A DNA stretch of 64,000 nt. Origin: Kribbella pratensis (GTDB lineage: Bacteria; Actinomycetota; Actinomycetes; Propionibacteriales; Kribbellaceae). The position numbers and the translations under genes are program-made. Shown here one piece after another: positions 40,287 through 48,926 of the stretch. A model generated the notes under the pieces. The model was not told the origin of the DNA. It searched no databases and saw only the letters and a program-made list of their open reading frames with translations. Location: assembly GCF_004365355.1 (NCBI RefSeq), contig NZ_SODP01000003.1, positions 992,001-1,056,000 of the forward strand. Direction: 5' to 3'. Within the stretch, counting starts at the first letter, position 1, and the number at the start of each line of letters is the position of its first letter.

Positions 40287-41072
40287 TCAGTACTGATCGG
40301 GGACCCGCATCGCGGGTCCGCCGACGTGCAGCCCGAGCGGCTCCGCGCGTCCCTTCGGCTCCTCCCACGCCTCCTGCCGGCCGAGAACGGTCAGATCGAG
40401 GTACCGGTAGCAGTTGTGGAAATCCTCGATGCCACGTCCGAACGTCGAGTACGTGTGGAACACCTCGTCGTCGACCCGCAGGAACGTGCTGATCCCGGGC
40501 AGCTCCTCGCCGTTCATATCGGCGGTCCAGGGCCCGCCTGACCACGGCGTACCCTTCTCGTTCGCCAGTTGCTCCTGCGTGCGGAAGTGCAGCAGCACCG
40601 GCGCGACCCGGTCGTCCAGCGTGGCGTGGAAGTCGTAGTTGAAGTCGCTCCCGTACGACGAGAACCACGGGAACGTCCAGCCCAGCCGCTCCTTGAACGC
40701 CGCGATCTTCGGGTACGGCGCCCGCGACACCGCCACGAGCGACGTGTTGCGCACGTACAGCTGGCGAAGGTTGCCGATCTCGTCGGCGGCGGACGAGCAG
40801 CTCGGGCATCCCTCGTCCCAGTCCGGGCCGAACATGAAGTGGTGGATCACCAGCTGGTCCCGCCCGTCGAACAGGTCCAGCAGCCCGACCTCGCCGTTCG
40901 GCCCCTCGAAGACGTACGGCTTGTCCATCCGGACCATCGGGAGCCGCCGGCGCACGGCGTTCAGACGGTCGCGCGCCCGCGTGACCTCCTTCTCCAGCCT
41001 CAGCAGCTCCAGACGGGCGGCGAGCCAGTCCTCCGGCGCAACGATCTCGGGCAGGTTTCCGAACGTCGTCAT
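40287..41072 (-). CDS. DUF899-family thioredoxin-like protein
   Basis: This 261-residue protein matches DUF899: GLLDLFDGRDQLVIHHFMFG, then WDEGCPSCSSAADE with a CxxC (residues about 88-91), and HTYSTFGRGIEDFHNCYRYLD near the end. The fold is thioredoxin-like; the activity is unknown. ATG 41072 is used although no strong ribosome site is seen. Confidence 0.85.
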   Translation of the reverse strand: MTTFGNLPEIVAPEDWLAARLELLRLEKEVTRARDRLNAVRRRLPMVRMDKPYVFEGPNGEVGLLDLFDGRDQLVIHHFMFGPDWDEGCPSCSSAADEIGNLRQLYVRNTSLVAVSRAPYPKIAAFKERLGWTFPWFSSYGSDFNYDFHATLDDRVAPVLLHFRTQEQLANEKGTPWSGGPWTADMNGEELPGISTFLRVDDEVFHTYSTFGRGIEDFHNCYRYLDLTVLGRQEAWEEPKGRAEPLGLHVGGPAMRVPDQY

Positions 41073-41159
41073 CGTTCGAAGATAGTCCCGGTCGGTGTCG
41101 ATACCAGACCGGTCCACTCGACGCAGTAAGTGACAGCACCCCTGCGGAAGGACCGGATC

Positions 41160-42626
41160 ATGACCATCGAGGCCGACATGGTGGCGACCAGCAGACGGCA
41201 GTGGATCGCGCTGGGTGTCCTGTGCCTCGCCACGCTGCTGGTGTCACTGGACCTGTTCGTGATGCTGCTCGCGGTCCCGGCCGTGACCAAAGCCCTCGGC
41301 GCCACGAGCAGCCAGCAGCTGTGGATCCTGGACGTGTACGGGTTCATGGTGGCCGGCCTGATGATCACGATGGGCACCCTCGGTGACCGGCTCGGTCGCC
41401 GTCGGCTGCTGCTGATCGCGGCTGCCGTGTTCGGGATCGCCTCGGTCGTCGCGGCGTACTCGGTCAATCCCGGCATGCTGATCGGGGCTCGCGCGGTGCT
41501 CGGCATCGCCGGCGCGGCGATCGCGCCCTGCACGCTGTCCCTGATCTCCACGCTGTTCCCGGACGAGCGTCAGCGGGCGAAGGCGCTCGGCGTCTGGGCC
41601 GGCTGCTTCACGGTCGGTGCGGTGGTCGGCCCGATCGTCGGCGGCGTCCTGCTCAACCACTTCTGGTGGGGCTCGGCGTTCCTCATCGGCGTACCGGCGA
41701 TGGTCGTGCTGCTGGTCGTAGGGCCGTTCCTGCTCCCGGAGTACCGCAACGAGAAGGCGGGGCGGATCGACATACCGAGTGTGCTGCTGTCGCTGGCGGC
41801 GATCCTGCCGGCGATCCACGGTCTGAAGCACCTCGCCTCGCACGGCGCCGGTGTGCAGTCGATCGGCGCGCTGGTGGTCGGTGTGGTGTTCGGCTGGATC
41901 TTCGTACGGCGGCAGCGTCGCCTGGACGACCCGCTGGTCGACGTACGGCTGTTCACGCGGCGGACGTTCAGCGTGACGCTCGGGAGCATGCTGGCGTTCT
42001 CGATGCTGTCCGGTGGCGTGATGGTGTTCGTGGCGCAGTATTTCCAGCTGGTCCAGGGGATGACCCCGCTGGCCGCCGGGCTCGCACTGGTCCCGGGCAT
42101 GCTGACGACGACCGTCGCCTTCCAGGTGGCGCCCCGGCTGGCCCAGCGGATCCGGCCGAGCGTGCTGATCCCGGCGGGGATCGCGTTCACGGTCCTCGGC
42201 ATGGTCATGATGTCGCAGGCGACGTCCACGACGGTTCTGGCGATCGCCTTCGCGATCCAGTGCGTCGGCCCGGCGCCGCTCGTCACGCTCGGCACGAACC
42301 TGGTCATCGGCTCGGTGCCGCCGGAGAAGGCCGGCTCGGCCGGTGCTCTGACGCAGACCAGCAACGAGTTCGGCTACTCGCTCGGCATCGCAGTACTGGG
42401 CAGTGTGGTGACTGCGGCGTACCGCGGCCACATGGACGGCCGCGGCGGCAACTCACTGGGCGAGGCGATCGCCCAGGGCGCCACGGGGGACCTGCTGGAC
42501 CAGGCGCGCGACGCCTTCACCAGCGGTCTCCACCTCGCCGCAGGCATCACCGCAGTGGCTCTGGCGGCCGTCGCGGTCCTGCTGGCCGTCACGCTGCGCG
42601 CGATCCCGGCCCTCAGTCGTCGGTGA
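41160..42626 (+). CDS. DHA2-type MFS efflux transporter (14 TM)
   Basis: This 488-residue transporter has about 14 membrane segments. Family motifs include LDLFVMLLAVPAVTKALG (motif D1-like), GTLGDRLGRRRLLL (motif A) and VLGIAGAAIAPCTLSLI (motif C). DHA2 members export drugs and antiseptics by proton antiport. GGAAGGA precedes ATG 41160. Its location near whiB7 makes it a candidate resistance gene, but no WhiB7-type promoter was confirmed. It overlaps the convergent ABC1 kinase gene by 14 bp. Confidence 0.88.
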   Translation: MTIEADMVATSRRQWIALGVLCLATLLVSLDLFVMLLAVPAVTKALGATSSQQLWILDVYGFMVAGLMITMGTLGDRLGRRRLLLIAAAVFGIASVVAAYSVNPGMLIGARAVLGIAGAAIAPCTLSLISTLFPDERQRAKALGVWAGCFTVGAVVGPIVGGVLLNHFWWGSAFLIGVPAMVVLLVVGPFLLPEYRNEKAGRIDIPSVLLSLAAILPAIHGLKHLASHGAGVQSIGALVVGVVFGWIFVRRQRRLDDPLVDVRLFTRRTFSVTLGSMLAFSMLSGGVMVFVAQYFQLVQGMTPLAAGLALVPGMLTTTVAFQVAPRLAQRIRPSVLIPAGIAFTVLGMVMMSQATSTTVLAIAFAIQCVGPAPLVTLGTNLVIGSVPPEKAGSAGALTQTSNEFGYSLGIAVLGSVVTAAYRGHMDGRGGNSLGEAIAQGATGDLLDQARDAFTSGLHLAAGITAVALAAVAVLLAVTLRAIPALSRR

Positions 42627-43926
42627 AGCCGGGCAGGAGCTCCTCCAGCACGGTGCGGAACGGGGCTTCCGCCTCGAGCTGCGACAGTACGGCGATGCCG
42701 CCGATCCAGACGCGGTGGATCAGCAGGTACGACGGGGGCAGGTTGAGGCGAAGAGCGAGCGACGCGTTGGGAGACCGGAAGTCACCGGTCCGGTTCGCCT
42801 GCGCGCGCATCCAGGCCCGGCTGAACTGGAACGTTTCCTCGCGCGCCGGCTCCGCGAACGGCGCCAGGTAGTCCATCAGCTGCTCCGGGTCGATCTCCAT
42901 CCGCGGCTTGATGAAGCCCTCGGCCTTGAGCCCGTCCCGGACCGCCTCGCCGTCGCCCTTCAGCGAGATCCGCAGCAACCGCCCGATCGCTGGCGGCAGG
43001 CCGTCCGGGAGCCGCGCGCACAGCCCGAAATCGACCACGCCGAGCCGCCCGTCGGCCATCACCCGGAAGTTCCCCGGATGCGGATCCGAGTGCAGCAGAC
43101 CGGCGTACTTCGGCCCGCTGAACATGAACCGGACGTACTTCAGGCCGATCGCGTCCCGCTCCTCCTTGGTGCCGTCGGTGATGTACGACGACAGCGGGCG
43201 GCCCTCGATCCACTCGGACACGATGACCGTGGGGGAGTGCTTGATGACCCGCGGTACGACGAACTCCGGGTGGTCCTTGAACGCATCCGCGTACTGCTGC
43301 TGGGCCTGTGCCTCGCGGTCGTAGTCGAGCTCCTCGCCGATCCGCTCCTGGAGCTCCGCGACGAGCGGCTTCACCTCGAGACCAGGGACCACCGCGCCGA
43401 TCGTCCGCGCGAACCGTCCGAGCTGCCTGAGGTCCGACCGGAGCGCTTCCGCGGCGCCCGGGTACTGCAGTTTGACCGCGACCTCGCGGCCGTCCTTGAG
43501 CCGGCCGCGGTGCACCTGACCGATCGACGCGGCCGCCGCGGGCAGGTCGTCGAACTCCTCGAACCGGTCCCGCCAGCGCTTGCCCAGCTCCCGCGACAGG
43601 ATCGTGTGCACGGTCGAGGCCGGCATCGGCGGGGCGGAGTCCTGCAACTTGGTCAGGGTCGCCCGGTACGGCGCCGCGAGCTCCTCCGGCATCGCGGACT
43701 CCATCAGGCTGAGCATCTGCCCGAACTTCATCGCGCCGCCCTTGAGCTCACCCAGGACGGCGAACAACTGATCGGCCGTCCGCCGCTGGAACTCGGCGAA
43801 CACGGCCTCGGCGGGAGCGCCGCCGATGCGCTTGCCCAGGCCGACCGTCGCCCGCCCGGCGGCACCGAGGGGGAGGCTGGCAAGTTTCGCGGTCCGGCTC
43901 AGCGCTTTGCGAGGAAGGTCCGACAC
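42613..43926 (-). CDS. ABC1/UbiB-family atypical kinase
   Basis: This 437-residue protein has the ABC1 signature KGGAMKFGQ (62-70), the A-rich loop AAAASIGQVHRG, catalytic HSDPHPGNF and VVDFG. ABC1/ADCK/UbiB proteins are atypical kinases/ATPases; Rv3197 is the counterpart next to whiB7 in M. tuberculosis and has been linked to macrolide tolerance (from memory). The start is GTG 43926, with GGAGG only one base away, so the initiation site is not certain. Confidence 0.9.
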   Translation of the reverse strand: MSDLPRKALSRTAKLASLPLGAAGRATVGLGKRIGGAPAEAVFAEFQRRTADQLFAVLGELKGGAMKFGQMLSLMESAMPEELAAPYRATLTKLQDSAPPMPASTVHTILSRELGKRWRDRFEEFDDLPAAAASIGQVHRGRLKDGREVAVKLQYPGAAEALRSDLRQLGRFARTIGAVVPGLEVKPLVAELQERIGEELDYDREAQAQQQYADAFKDHPEFVVPRVIKHSPTVIVSEWIEGRPLSSYITDGTKEERDAIGLKYVRFMFSGPKYAGLLHSDPHPGNFRVMADGRLGVVDFGLCARLPDGLPPAIGRLLRISLKGDGEAVRDGLKAEGFIKPRMEIDPEQLMDYLAPFAEPAREETFQFSRAWMRAQANRTGDFRSPNASLALRLNLPPSYLLIHRVWIGGIAVLSQLEAEAPFRTVLEELLPGFTDD

Positions 43927-43965
43927 ACCTCCATTCTGTCCGGTCGCCCAAGCCGGGACGCACCA

Positions 43966-44006
43966 GGGGCGGTGCCCGGCACAGACAGCGTGCCGGGCAC
44001 CGCCCC
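43966..44006 (-). terminator. 17-bp perfect hairpin terminator
   Basis: Positions 43966-43982 (GGGGCGGTGCCCGGCAC) pair perfectly with 43990-44006 around loop AGACAGC. It lies 14 bases beyond the stop of the DUF5679 gene on the minus strand, just before the ABC1 gene, and separates the two transcripts. Confidence 0.85.
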
Positions 44007-44020
44007 TACGACGTGGTGCG

Positions 44021-44179
44021 TCAGGCCTTGCCGAGGATCCGGTTCAGGTTCGTACCGCACTCGGGGCACTTGGCCTTCGCCATGCGCGTGCCCTTGTCGT
44101 TGACCTTGACCTCGCCGTCGGCGGTGCGCTTGGCCTTGCACTTGACGCAGTAGAACTCGCCGCTCCAGGTCTCTGCCAT
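44021..44179 (-). CDS. DUF5679 small zinc-ribbon protein
   Basis: This 52-residue protein reads METW-type N-terminus then FYCVKCKAKR and AKCPECGTNLNRILGKA. Two CxxC pairs form a zinc ribbon. It is the DUF5679 family, broadly conserved in actinobacteria in this block. The function is unknown. ATG 44179 follows AGGAGAGG. Confidence 0.86.
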   Translation of the reverse strand: MAETWSGEFYCVKCKAKRTADGEVKVNDKGTRMAKAKCPECGTNLNRILGKA

Positions 44180-44509
44180 GAGGGCCCTCTCCTTGCTTGA
44201 ATTCCAGCCCGGGGTCTCGCCCCGGGCAGTCGTTGGATGCTGAACGGCAGACCGTCCTGCCGTAGGCCGTGCGGCCCAGTCGGGATTCACCCTACGGCCT
44301 CCTGGCGCAGGCTCAAGCGCACCTCACGGTCAGCGCGCCGCCTGAATCCCGGGGGGAAAGCCCTTACCGAAACTTTCGCCGGCACGGAACAGGCTCCCGG
44401 TGATCCGCCTCCGGAGCAGCTCGGCTTCCCCTCCGAGCGGCCCCGGAGGCGGTCCGGGAGCCTGTTGCAGATGACGCTAGGAGGCGACGGCCGTGCAGGC
44501 AAGCCCGCG
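44180..44509. other. Intergenic region with two strong hairpins
   Basis: No gene is seen. Hairpin 1 at 44207-44227 has the perfect 8-bp stem GCCCGGGG and a 5-base loop. Hairpin 2 at 44390-44464 pairs in three blocks: 44390-44399 with 44455-44464, 44405-44414 with 44443-44452, and 44420-44424 with 44433-44437, 25 pairs in all. The second is longer than a normal terminator and may be an RNA regulatory element or small RNA. Confidence 0.6.
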
Positions 44510-44664
44510 TTGTCCACGCCTGTGGATAACTCTGTGCGCAACCTGTGGGGCGCGCCGCCCGACGCTGTGGACGGGCGGGGGAACAGGATGTGAACAACGC
44601 GGGTCAGCAGGTTCAAGATCTGGCACCTGACCTGCGGAAACGCCGATGCACAGGATGTGGACCG
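44510..44664. promoter_or_regulatory. Cluster of DnaA-box-like sites
   Basis: TTGTCCACG (44510-44518) and TGTGGATAA (44521-44529, a perfect DnaA box on the minus strand) are inverted and two bases apart. TGTGGACGG (44566-44574) and TGTGGACCG (44656-44664) are further near-matches. The cluster sits upstream of the metallopeptidase gene. It could bind DnaA as a titration or control site; dnaA/dnaN are not here, so it is not the main origin. Confidence 0.5.
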
Positions 44665-44702
44665 AAGAAAGTTGTCGGATTCGGGGGGTACATTTTTGAG
44701 CC

Positions 44703-45239
44703 ATGGCCGACTCCCCACCGCGCCCGATCCCGCCGTACGTGGATATCCGGCGCAGCAAGCGCCGCAAGCGCACGGTCAGTGCGTACCGCGACGGTGAGCG
44801 GGTGGTCGTGCTGATGCCCGACCGGTTGTCCGCCGCCGAGGAGGCGCGCTGGGTCGAGACCATGCTGGCGCGGCTCGAGAAGCAGCGCAGCCGGTCGCGC
44901 GTGTCGGACGAAAAATTGTTGGCCAGAGCACACGAACTCGCGTGTCGTCACCTCCCAGAAGTGCCCGAACCTGCGTCTGTGAGGTGGGTTTCGAACCAAA
45001 ACAGACGGTGGGGATCCTGCACTCCGGCGGACAGATCCATCCGTTTGTCGACCAGATTGCAGTCGATGCCGGCCTGGGTCGTCGACTACGTGCTGGTCCA
45101 CGAGCTCGCTCATCTGATCGAGCCGACCCACAACGCCACCTTCTGGGACCTCGTCCACCGATACCCGAAGGCCGAGCGCGCCGAGGGATACCTCGAGGGC
45201 ATCTCCGCCGCCTCCTCCCTAAACCTCGACGACTTCTAA
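44703..45239 (+). CDS. YgjP-like (DUF45) zinc metallopeptidase
   Basis: This 178-residue protein has the zinc motif HELAH (133-137) in VDYVLVHELAHLIEPTH, with a third ligand H143. NQNRRWGSCTP (99-109) is the DUF45/YgjP hallmark. It belongs to M48-related/SprT-like metallopeptidases; its substrate is unknown. ATG 44703 starts it. Its C-terminus ends in NLDDF, and a C-rich repeat begins immediately after the stop. Confidence 0.88.
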   Translation: MADSPPRPIPPYVDIRRSKRRKRTVSAYRDGERVVVLMPDRLSAAEEARWVETMLARLEKQRSRSRVSDEKLLARAHELACRHLPEVPEPASVRWVSNQNRRWGSCTPADRSIRLSTRLQSMPAWVVDYVLVHELAHLIEPTHNATFWDLVHRYPKAERAEGYLEGISAASSLNLDDF

Positions 45240-45250
45240 CCCCACCACCC

Positions 45251-45480
45251 CACCAACGCCCCACCCCGCGCCCCGCCCCCGCGCCCCGCCCCCGCGCCCC
45301 GCCCCCCGCGCCCCGCCCCCCGCGCCCCGCCCCCCGCGCCCCACCCCCCGCGCCCCGCCCCCCGCGCCCCGCCCCCCGCGCCCCACCCCCCGCGCCCCAC
45401 CCCCCGCGCCCCCCCCCCGCGCCCCACCCCCCGCCCCCGTCGCGCCCCGTCGCGCCCCCGCCCCGCCCCCGTCGCGCCTC
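45251..45480. repeat. C-rich 14-bp tandem repeat
   Basis: Nearly 200 bases are almost only C and G, mostly 14-base units CGCGCCCC(G/A)CCCCC repeated about nine times (clearest at 45305-45432). The period is not a multiple of three, so it does not encode a repeat protein. The minus strand has many runs of 4-6 G and should form G-quadruplexes. Confidence 0.9.
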
Positions 45481-45499
45481 GGGCGGCGCTCGCCGGCGA

Positions 45500-45556
45500 C
45501 TTTGAGCACCGGCCAACCGTTTGTGCGTCCCCGAAGTGGTTGGTGGGTGCTCAAAG
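45500..45556. repeat. Imperfect palindrome upstream of the MMPL gene
   Basis: CTTTGAGCACC (45500-45510) pairs perfectly with 45546-45556. After two mismatches CCAACC (45513-45518) pairs with 45538-45543, leaving a 19-base loop. It follows the C-rich array and precedes the MMPL gene by about 200 bp. It may be a terminator for the metallopeptidase gene or a dispersed palindromic element. Confidence 0.65.
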
Positions 45557-45751
45557 TGGGGTTCCGGAGGGGCGATCCGCGCGCTCGTACGGCGTACGGG
45601 AAAGGGTGGGGTAGGGCTAGCCCCAGGGTCGACTGGGTGGCTTCCTCCATGGCCGGGACCGGTCCCGGCCGGTCAGGCTTTTGCCCGTAGCCAGCGTCAC
45701 GCCAGGAGCGCTGGGTGGGGTGCCCGAGGGGGCGCAGAGGGGCAGGGAAGC

Positions 45752-47956
45752 ATGGCCAGGGGACAGATCACGGTACGGGCGGCGCGCTGGAGTGCCACCC
45801 ATCCGTGGCGGGCGATCGCGATGTGGGTTGTCGTCGTGGTCGCGTGTTTCGCGCTCGGCTCGATCACCGGAACCAAGGAGTCGAAGAACGAGGGCGATAT
45901 CGGTGAGGTGACCCGGGCGGACAACATCGTCAAGTCCGGCAACTTCGACGACCCGGACGTGGAGAGCGTGCTGATCACGGCGCCGTCCGGACAGCTCGAC
46001 CAGACCGCGGCGACCAAGGCCGCCGGCGTCGTGATCCAGCGCATGCGCGCCCTCGGTGGGGTCGCGGAAGTGGCGCAGCCGATGCCGTCGCCGAAGAAGG
46101 AGGCGGTGATCGTCAGGGTCACCCTGAAGGACGCCGCCGAAGGGGCCGACGCCGATGCGCGGGTGCAGCCGTTGCTCGACACCACCGCCCAGGTGCAGAA
46201 GCAGTATCCGGATCTCCGGATCGAAGAGGTCGGTGGACTGTCCATCGACAAGGCGCTCAACGAGACGCTGGGCAAGGACTTCAAGCGGGCGGAGATGTTC
46301 AGCCTGCCGGTGACGCTGGCGATCCTCTTGATCGCGTTCGGCGCACTGATCGCCGCGTCGGTGCCGTTGCTGCTCGCGCTGTCCGCAGTAGCAGCAGCGA
46401 TCGGCTTGGCGGCCGCGGCATCACAGCTCGTACCCGCGGTCGACGCGGTCAACAGCGTCATCCTGCTGATCGGTATGGCGGTCGGCGTCGACTACTCGCT
46501 GTTCTATCTCCGGCGTGAGCGCGAGGAGCGCGCCAAGGGTCGTGGTCACGTCGACGCGGTCGAGATCGCCGCGGCGACGTCGGGACATGCGGTCGTCGTC
46601 TCGGGTACGGCGGTCATCATCTCGATGGCGGGGCTGTTCCTCGCTCGCGATGCGGTCTTCTCGTCCTTCGCGGTCGGCTCGATCCTCGTCGTCGCGGTTG
46701 CCGTCGTCGGTTCGCTCACCGTGCTCCCCGCCGTACTGGCGAAGCTCGGTCGGTGGGTCGATCGGCCGCGGATCCCGCTCGTGTGGCGGTTGACGGCATC
46801 GAAGGGCCAGCCGCGGTTCTGGCCGACAGTGCTGAAGCCGGCGCTGAAGCACCCGGTCGCCACGCTGCTCATCGCCGTCACCGCGCTGCTCGCGGTTGCC
46901 TCGCCGGCGCTGGGGATGCAGTTGAAGTTCCCGGGCACCGAGGATCTACCCCGGACGACGTCGGTGATGAAGGCGTACGACCGGCTCACCGCGGCGTTCC
47001 CGAGCACGGGCACGAGCCACGAGGTCGCCGTACGGGCGCCGGCCAATCAGGCGCCTGCGGTCAAGGCGGCGCTGGCCGACCTGATGCAGCGCACGAAGGA
47101 CGACAAGCTGTTCGCGGCGGACGGTCTTGAGGAGCCGCGGGTCTCCAAGGACGGCACGGTGACGACGCTCGAGGTCGCCACGCCGTACGAGGGTGGCAGC
47201 CAGCAGGCTCGGGACTCGCTGACCAAGCTGCGCAAGGAACTGATGCCGGAGACGGTCGGCAAGGTGCCGGGCGTGGAGTACGCCGTCGGCGGGTTCGTGG
47301 CCGCGGACGTCGACTATGCGGCGCACACGCGGGAGAAGTTGCCGCTGGTGATCGGGTTCGTGCTGCTGCTGACGCTGATCGTGATGATGGTGACGTTCCG
47401 CTCGGTGGTCGTCGCTGTGACCGCGATCGGGCTCAACCTGCTGAGCGCGGGAGCGGCGTACGGCGTCGTCACCGCGGTCTTCCAGAACACTTGGGCCGAA
47501 GGGCTGCTGCACTTCCGGTCGAACGGCGCGGTCGTCAGTTGGCTGCCATTGTTCCTCTTCGTGGTGCTGTTCGGTCTGTCGATGGACTACCACGTGTTCG
47601 TCGTCAGCCGGATCCGTGAGGCCGTACTGCGGGGCGTTCCGACCAGGCAGGCTGTTGCCGAGGGCATCACCGGCTCGGCCGGCGTGGTGACCAGCGCGGC
47701 GGCGGTGATGATCGGGGTGTTCGCGGTCTTCGCCACGCTGAGCACGCTGGACATGAAGCAGCTCGGAGTCGGTCTGGCGGTCGCGATCCTGATCGATGCG
47801 ACGATCATCCGCGCAGTCATCCTGCCAAGCGCGATGATCCTCCTCGGTGACACCAACTGGTGGGCCCCGAAGTGGCTACGGGGCAAGCGCCCCAAGCACG
47901 GCTCGCCACTCCCGCCGGCACCGGAGGAGGAACGCGAACTGACTCCCGTCGGCTGA
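45752..47956 (+). CDS. MMPL-family transporter
   Basis: This 734-residue RND-superfamily protein has two halves, each with a leading membrane segment, a soluble domain and a membrane bundle. GMAVGVDYSLFYLRREREE (about 235-250) and FGLSMDYHVFVVSRIREA (about 605-622) carry the two Asp-Tyr motifs of MMPL proton relays. MMPL proteins export lipids or small metabolites. CAGGGAAGC precedes ATG 45752. The substrate is unknown, and no lipid synthesis genes are adjacent. Confidence 0.9.
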   Translation: MARGQITVRAARWSATHPWRAIAMWVVVVVACFALGSITGTKESKNEGDIGEVTRADNIVKSGNFDDPDVESVLITAPSGQLDQTAATKAAGVVIQRMRALGGVAEVAQPMPSPKKEAVIVRVTLKDAAEGADADARVQPLLDTTAQVQKQYPDLRIEEVGGLSIDKALNETLGKDFKRAEMFSLPVTLAILLIAFGALIAASVPLLLALSAVAAAIGLAAAASQLVPAVDAVNSVILLIGMAVGVDYSLFYLRREREERAKGRGHVDAVEIAAATSGHAVVVSGTAVIISMAGLFLARDAVFSSFAVGSILVVAVAVVGSLTVLPAVLAKLGRWVDRPRIPLVWRLTASKGQPRFWPTVLKPALKHPVATLLIAVTALLAVASPALGMQLKFPGTEDLPRTTSVMKAYDRLTAAFPSTGTSHEVAVRAPANQAPAVKAALADLMQRTKDDKLFAADGLEEPRVSKDGTVTTLEVATPYEGGSQQARDSLTKLRKELMPETVGKVPGVEYAVGGFVAADVDYAAHTREKLPLVIGFVLLLTLIVMMVTFRSVVVAVTAIGLNLLSAGAAYGVVTAVFQNTWAEGLLHFRSNGAVVSWLPLFLFVVLFGLSMDYHVFVVSRIREAVLRGVPTRQAVAEGITGSAGVVTSAAAVMIGVFAVFATLSTLDMKQLGVGLAVAILIDATIIRAVILPSAMILLGDTNWWAPKWLRGKRPKHGSPLPPAPEEERELTPVG

Positions 47957-47977
47957 CGACAACTCAGCTGCGGGCCC

Positions 47978-48011
47978 GACGCCCCACCCGAAACGCTTCG
48001 GGTGGGGCGTC
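47978..48011. terminator. Hairpin terminator after the MMPL gene
   Basis: GACGCCCCACCCGAA (47978-47992) pairs perfectly with 47997-48011 around the 4-base loop ACGC, 22 bases after the MMPL stop. Confidence 0.85.
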
Positions 48012-48267
48012 CGCGTCGTGGAGGATGGGTCCAGGCGAGCCCAGGTCCTGGGGAATTGGCGTCCGACGCACTTGCGGTCCGGCGATCGCACCGTCCGGAT
48101 GGCGATCGACGACTGTTCCGCGGCCGGCACAGACTGCGACGCCCCGACGCGTTGCGCAGTCGGATATGCGGGGGGGGGGGACACGTTCTCGCGGGTCGAA
48201 ACAGCTAATTGCCTGTTCAAGGCCCCCATTTCCTGTTCAAGCCCCGGCGCTCCCTCTTCAGACCTGG
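48012..48267. other. Intergenic region with G11 tract and CCTGTTC pair
   Basis: No credible gene is present. A run of 11 G lies at 48170-48180. CCTGTTC occurs at 48212-48218 and 48232-48238, exactly 20 bases apart, after AT-rich CAGCTAATT. The same motif pair with the same spacing is found at 16267-16293. Confidence 0.6.
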
Positions 48268-48864
48268 CTATTCGGGGGCGGAGCGGCGGGCTCGGTGGGC
48301 GGCGGCTTTGACGCGGCTTTGGCATTGGGGGGAGCAGAAGCGGCGTTGGCCGTTTTTGGAGACGTCTACGAAGACGCGGTCGCATTGGGGGGCTGCGCAG
48401 ACGCCTAGACGGCCGGCTAGGTCACTGCCGACGGCAAGGGCCAGGCCGGCGGCGCAGCCGGCTGCCCAGCCGTTGGCCAGTTGTTCGTCGGGGCCGTGGA
48501 AGTGGAGGCTCCAGGGGCGGTCACGGCCGCGATCGAGCTGAGGACGGGCGTTGGTGTCCACGAGAAGCGCGTTGATCTCCGTCGCGGCGGTGTCCAGGTC
48601 GTCGGCTGCGGCGGCTTCGAAGATCAGCCGCATCCGGCCGGCCAGCTGCTTGAGGCGACGGGCGTCGTCCACCGGTACCGACTTCGGGGGATGACCGATC
48701 GCGGTCAGGGCCTGTGCCACGGCTTCGGTGATCGCTGCGGGGTCGTCGGCGGGCGCGGCGTACGCGACGCCGCCGGAGTACCCCGGGGTCAGCCGGTTCA
48801 CGTACTCGACCGACGCCGCCAGCACACTCCTGGCGTGACTATCAAAAGACACTTGACCGGTCAT
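48268..48864 (-). CDS. CGNR zinc-finger regulator
   Basis: This 198-residue protein has an N-terminal stress-sensing (ABATE-like) domain and a C-terminal CGNR zinc finger, seen as GVCAAPQCDRVFVD and RRFCSPQCQSRVKAAAHR. Members are putative DNA-binding regulators. ATG 48864 lies inside a TGACCGGTCA palindrome. It is divergent from the MFS gene at 48927, its likely target. Confidence 0.85.
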   Translation of the reverse strand: MTGQVSFDSHARSVLAASVEYVNRLTPGYSGGVAYAAPADDPAAITEAVAQALTAIGHPPKSVPVDDARRLKQLAGRMRLIFEAAAADDLDTAATEINALLVDTNARPQLDRGRDRPWSLHFHGPDEQLANGWAAGCAAGLALAVGSDLAGRLGVCAAPQCDRVFVDVSKNGQRRFCSPQCQSRVKAAAHRARRSAPE

Positions 48865-48899
48865 GGGTCCTCTCCGTAGGCTCTCGCGTGACCGATCAT
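48854..48899. promoter_or_regulatory. Direct repeats in the CGNR/MFS divergent region
   Basis: TGACCGGTCAT (48854-48864) and TGACCGATCAT (48889-48899) differ at one base and are 35 bp apart. The first includes the palindrome TGACCGGTCA over the CGNR start. They are candidate operators for autoregulation and for the divergent transporter. Confidence 0.5.
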
Positions 48900-48926
48900 A
48901 TCCGTTTAGACAGTCATGGAGTCGTG

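Noticed and set aside
44510..44664. Chromosomal replication origin
   Set aside because: Only a few DnaA boxes are present and no dnaA, dnaN, gyrB, rnpA or parAB genes are in the window.
45219..45650. Gly/Arg-rich protein encoded opposite the C-rich array
   Set aside because: The 14-bp period breaks any reading frame periodicity, there is no ribosome site, and composition is dictated by the DNA repeat.
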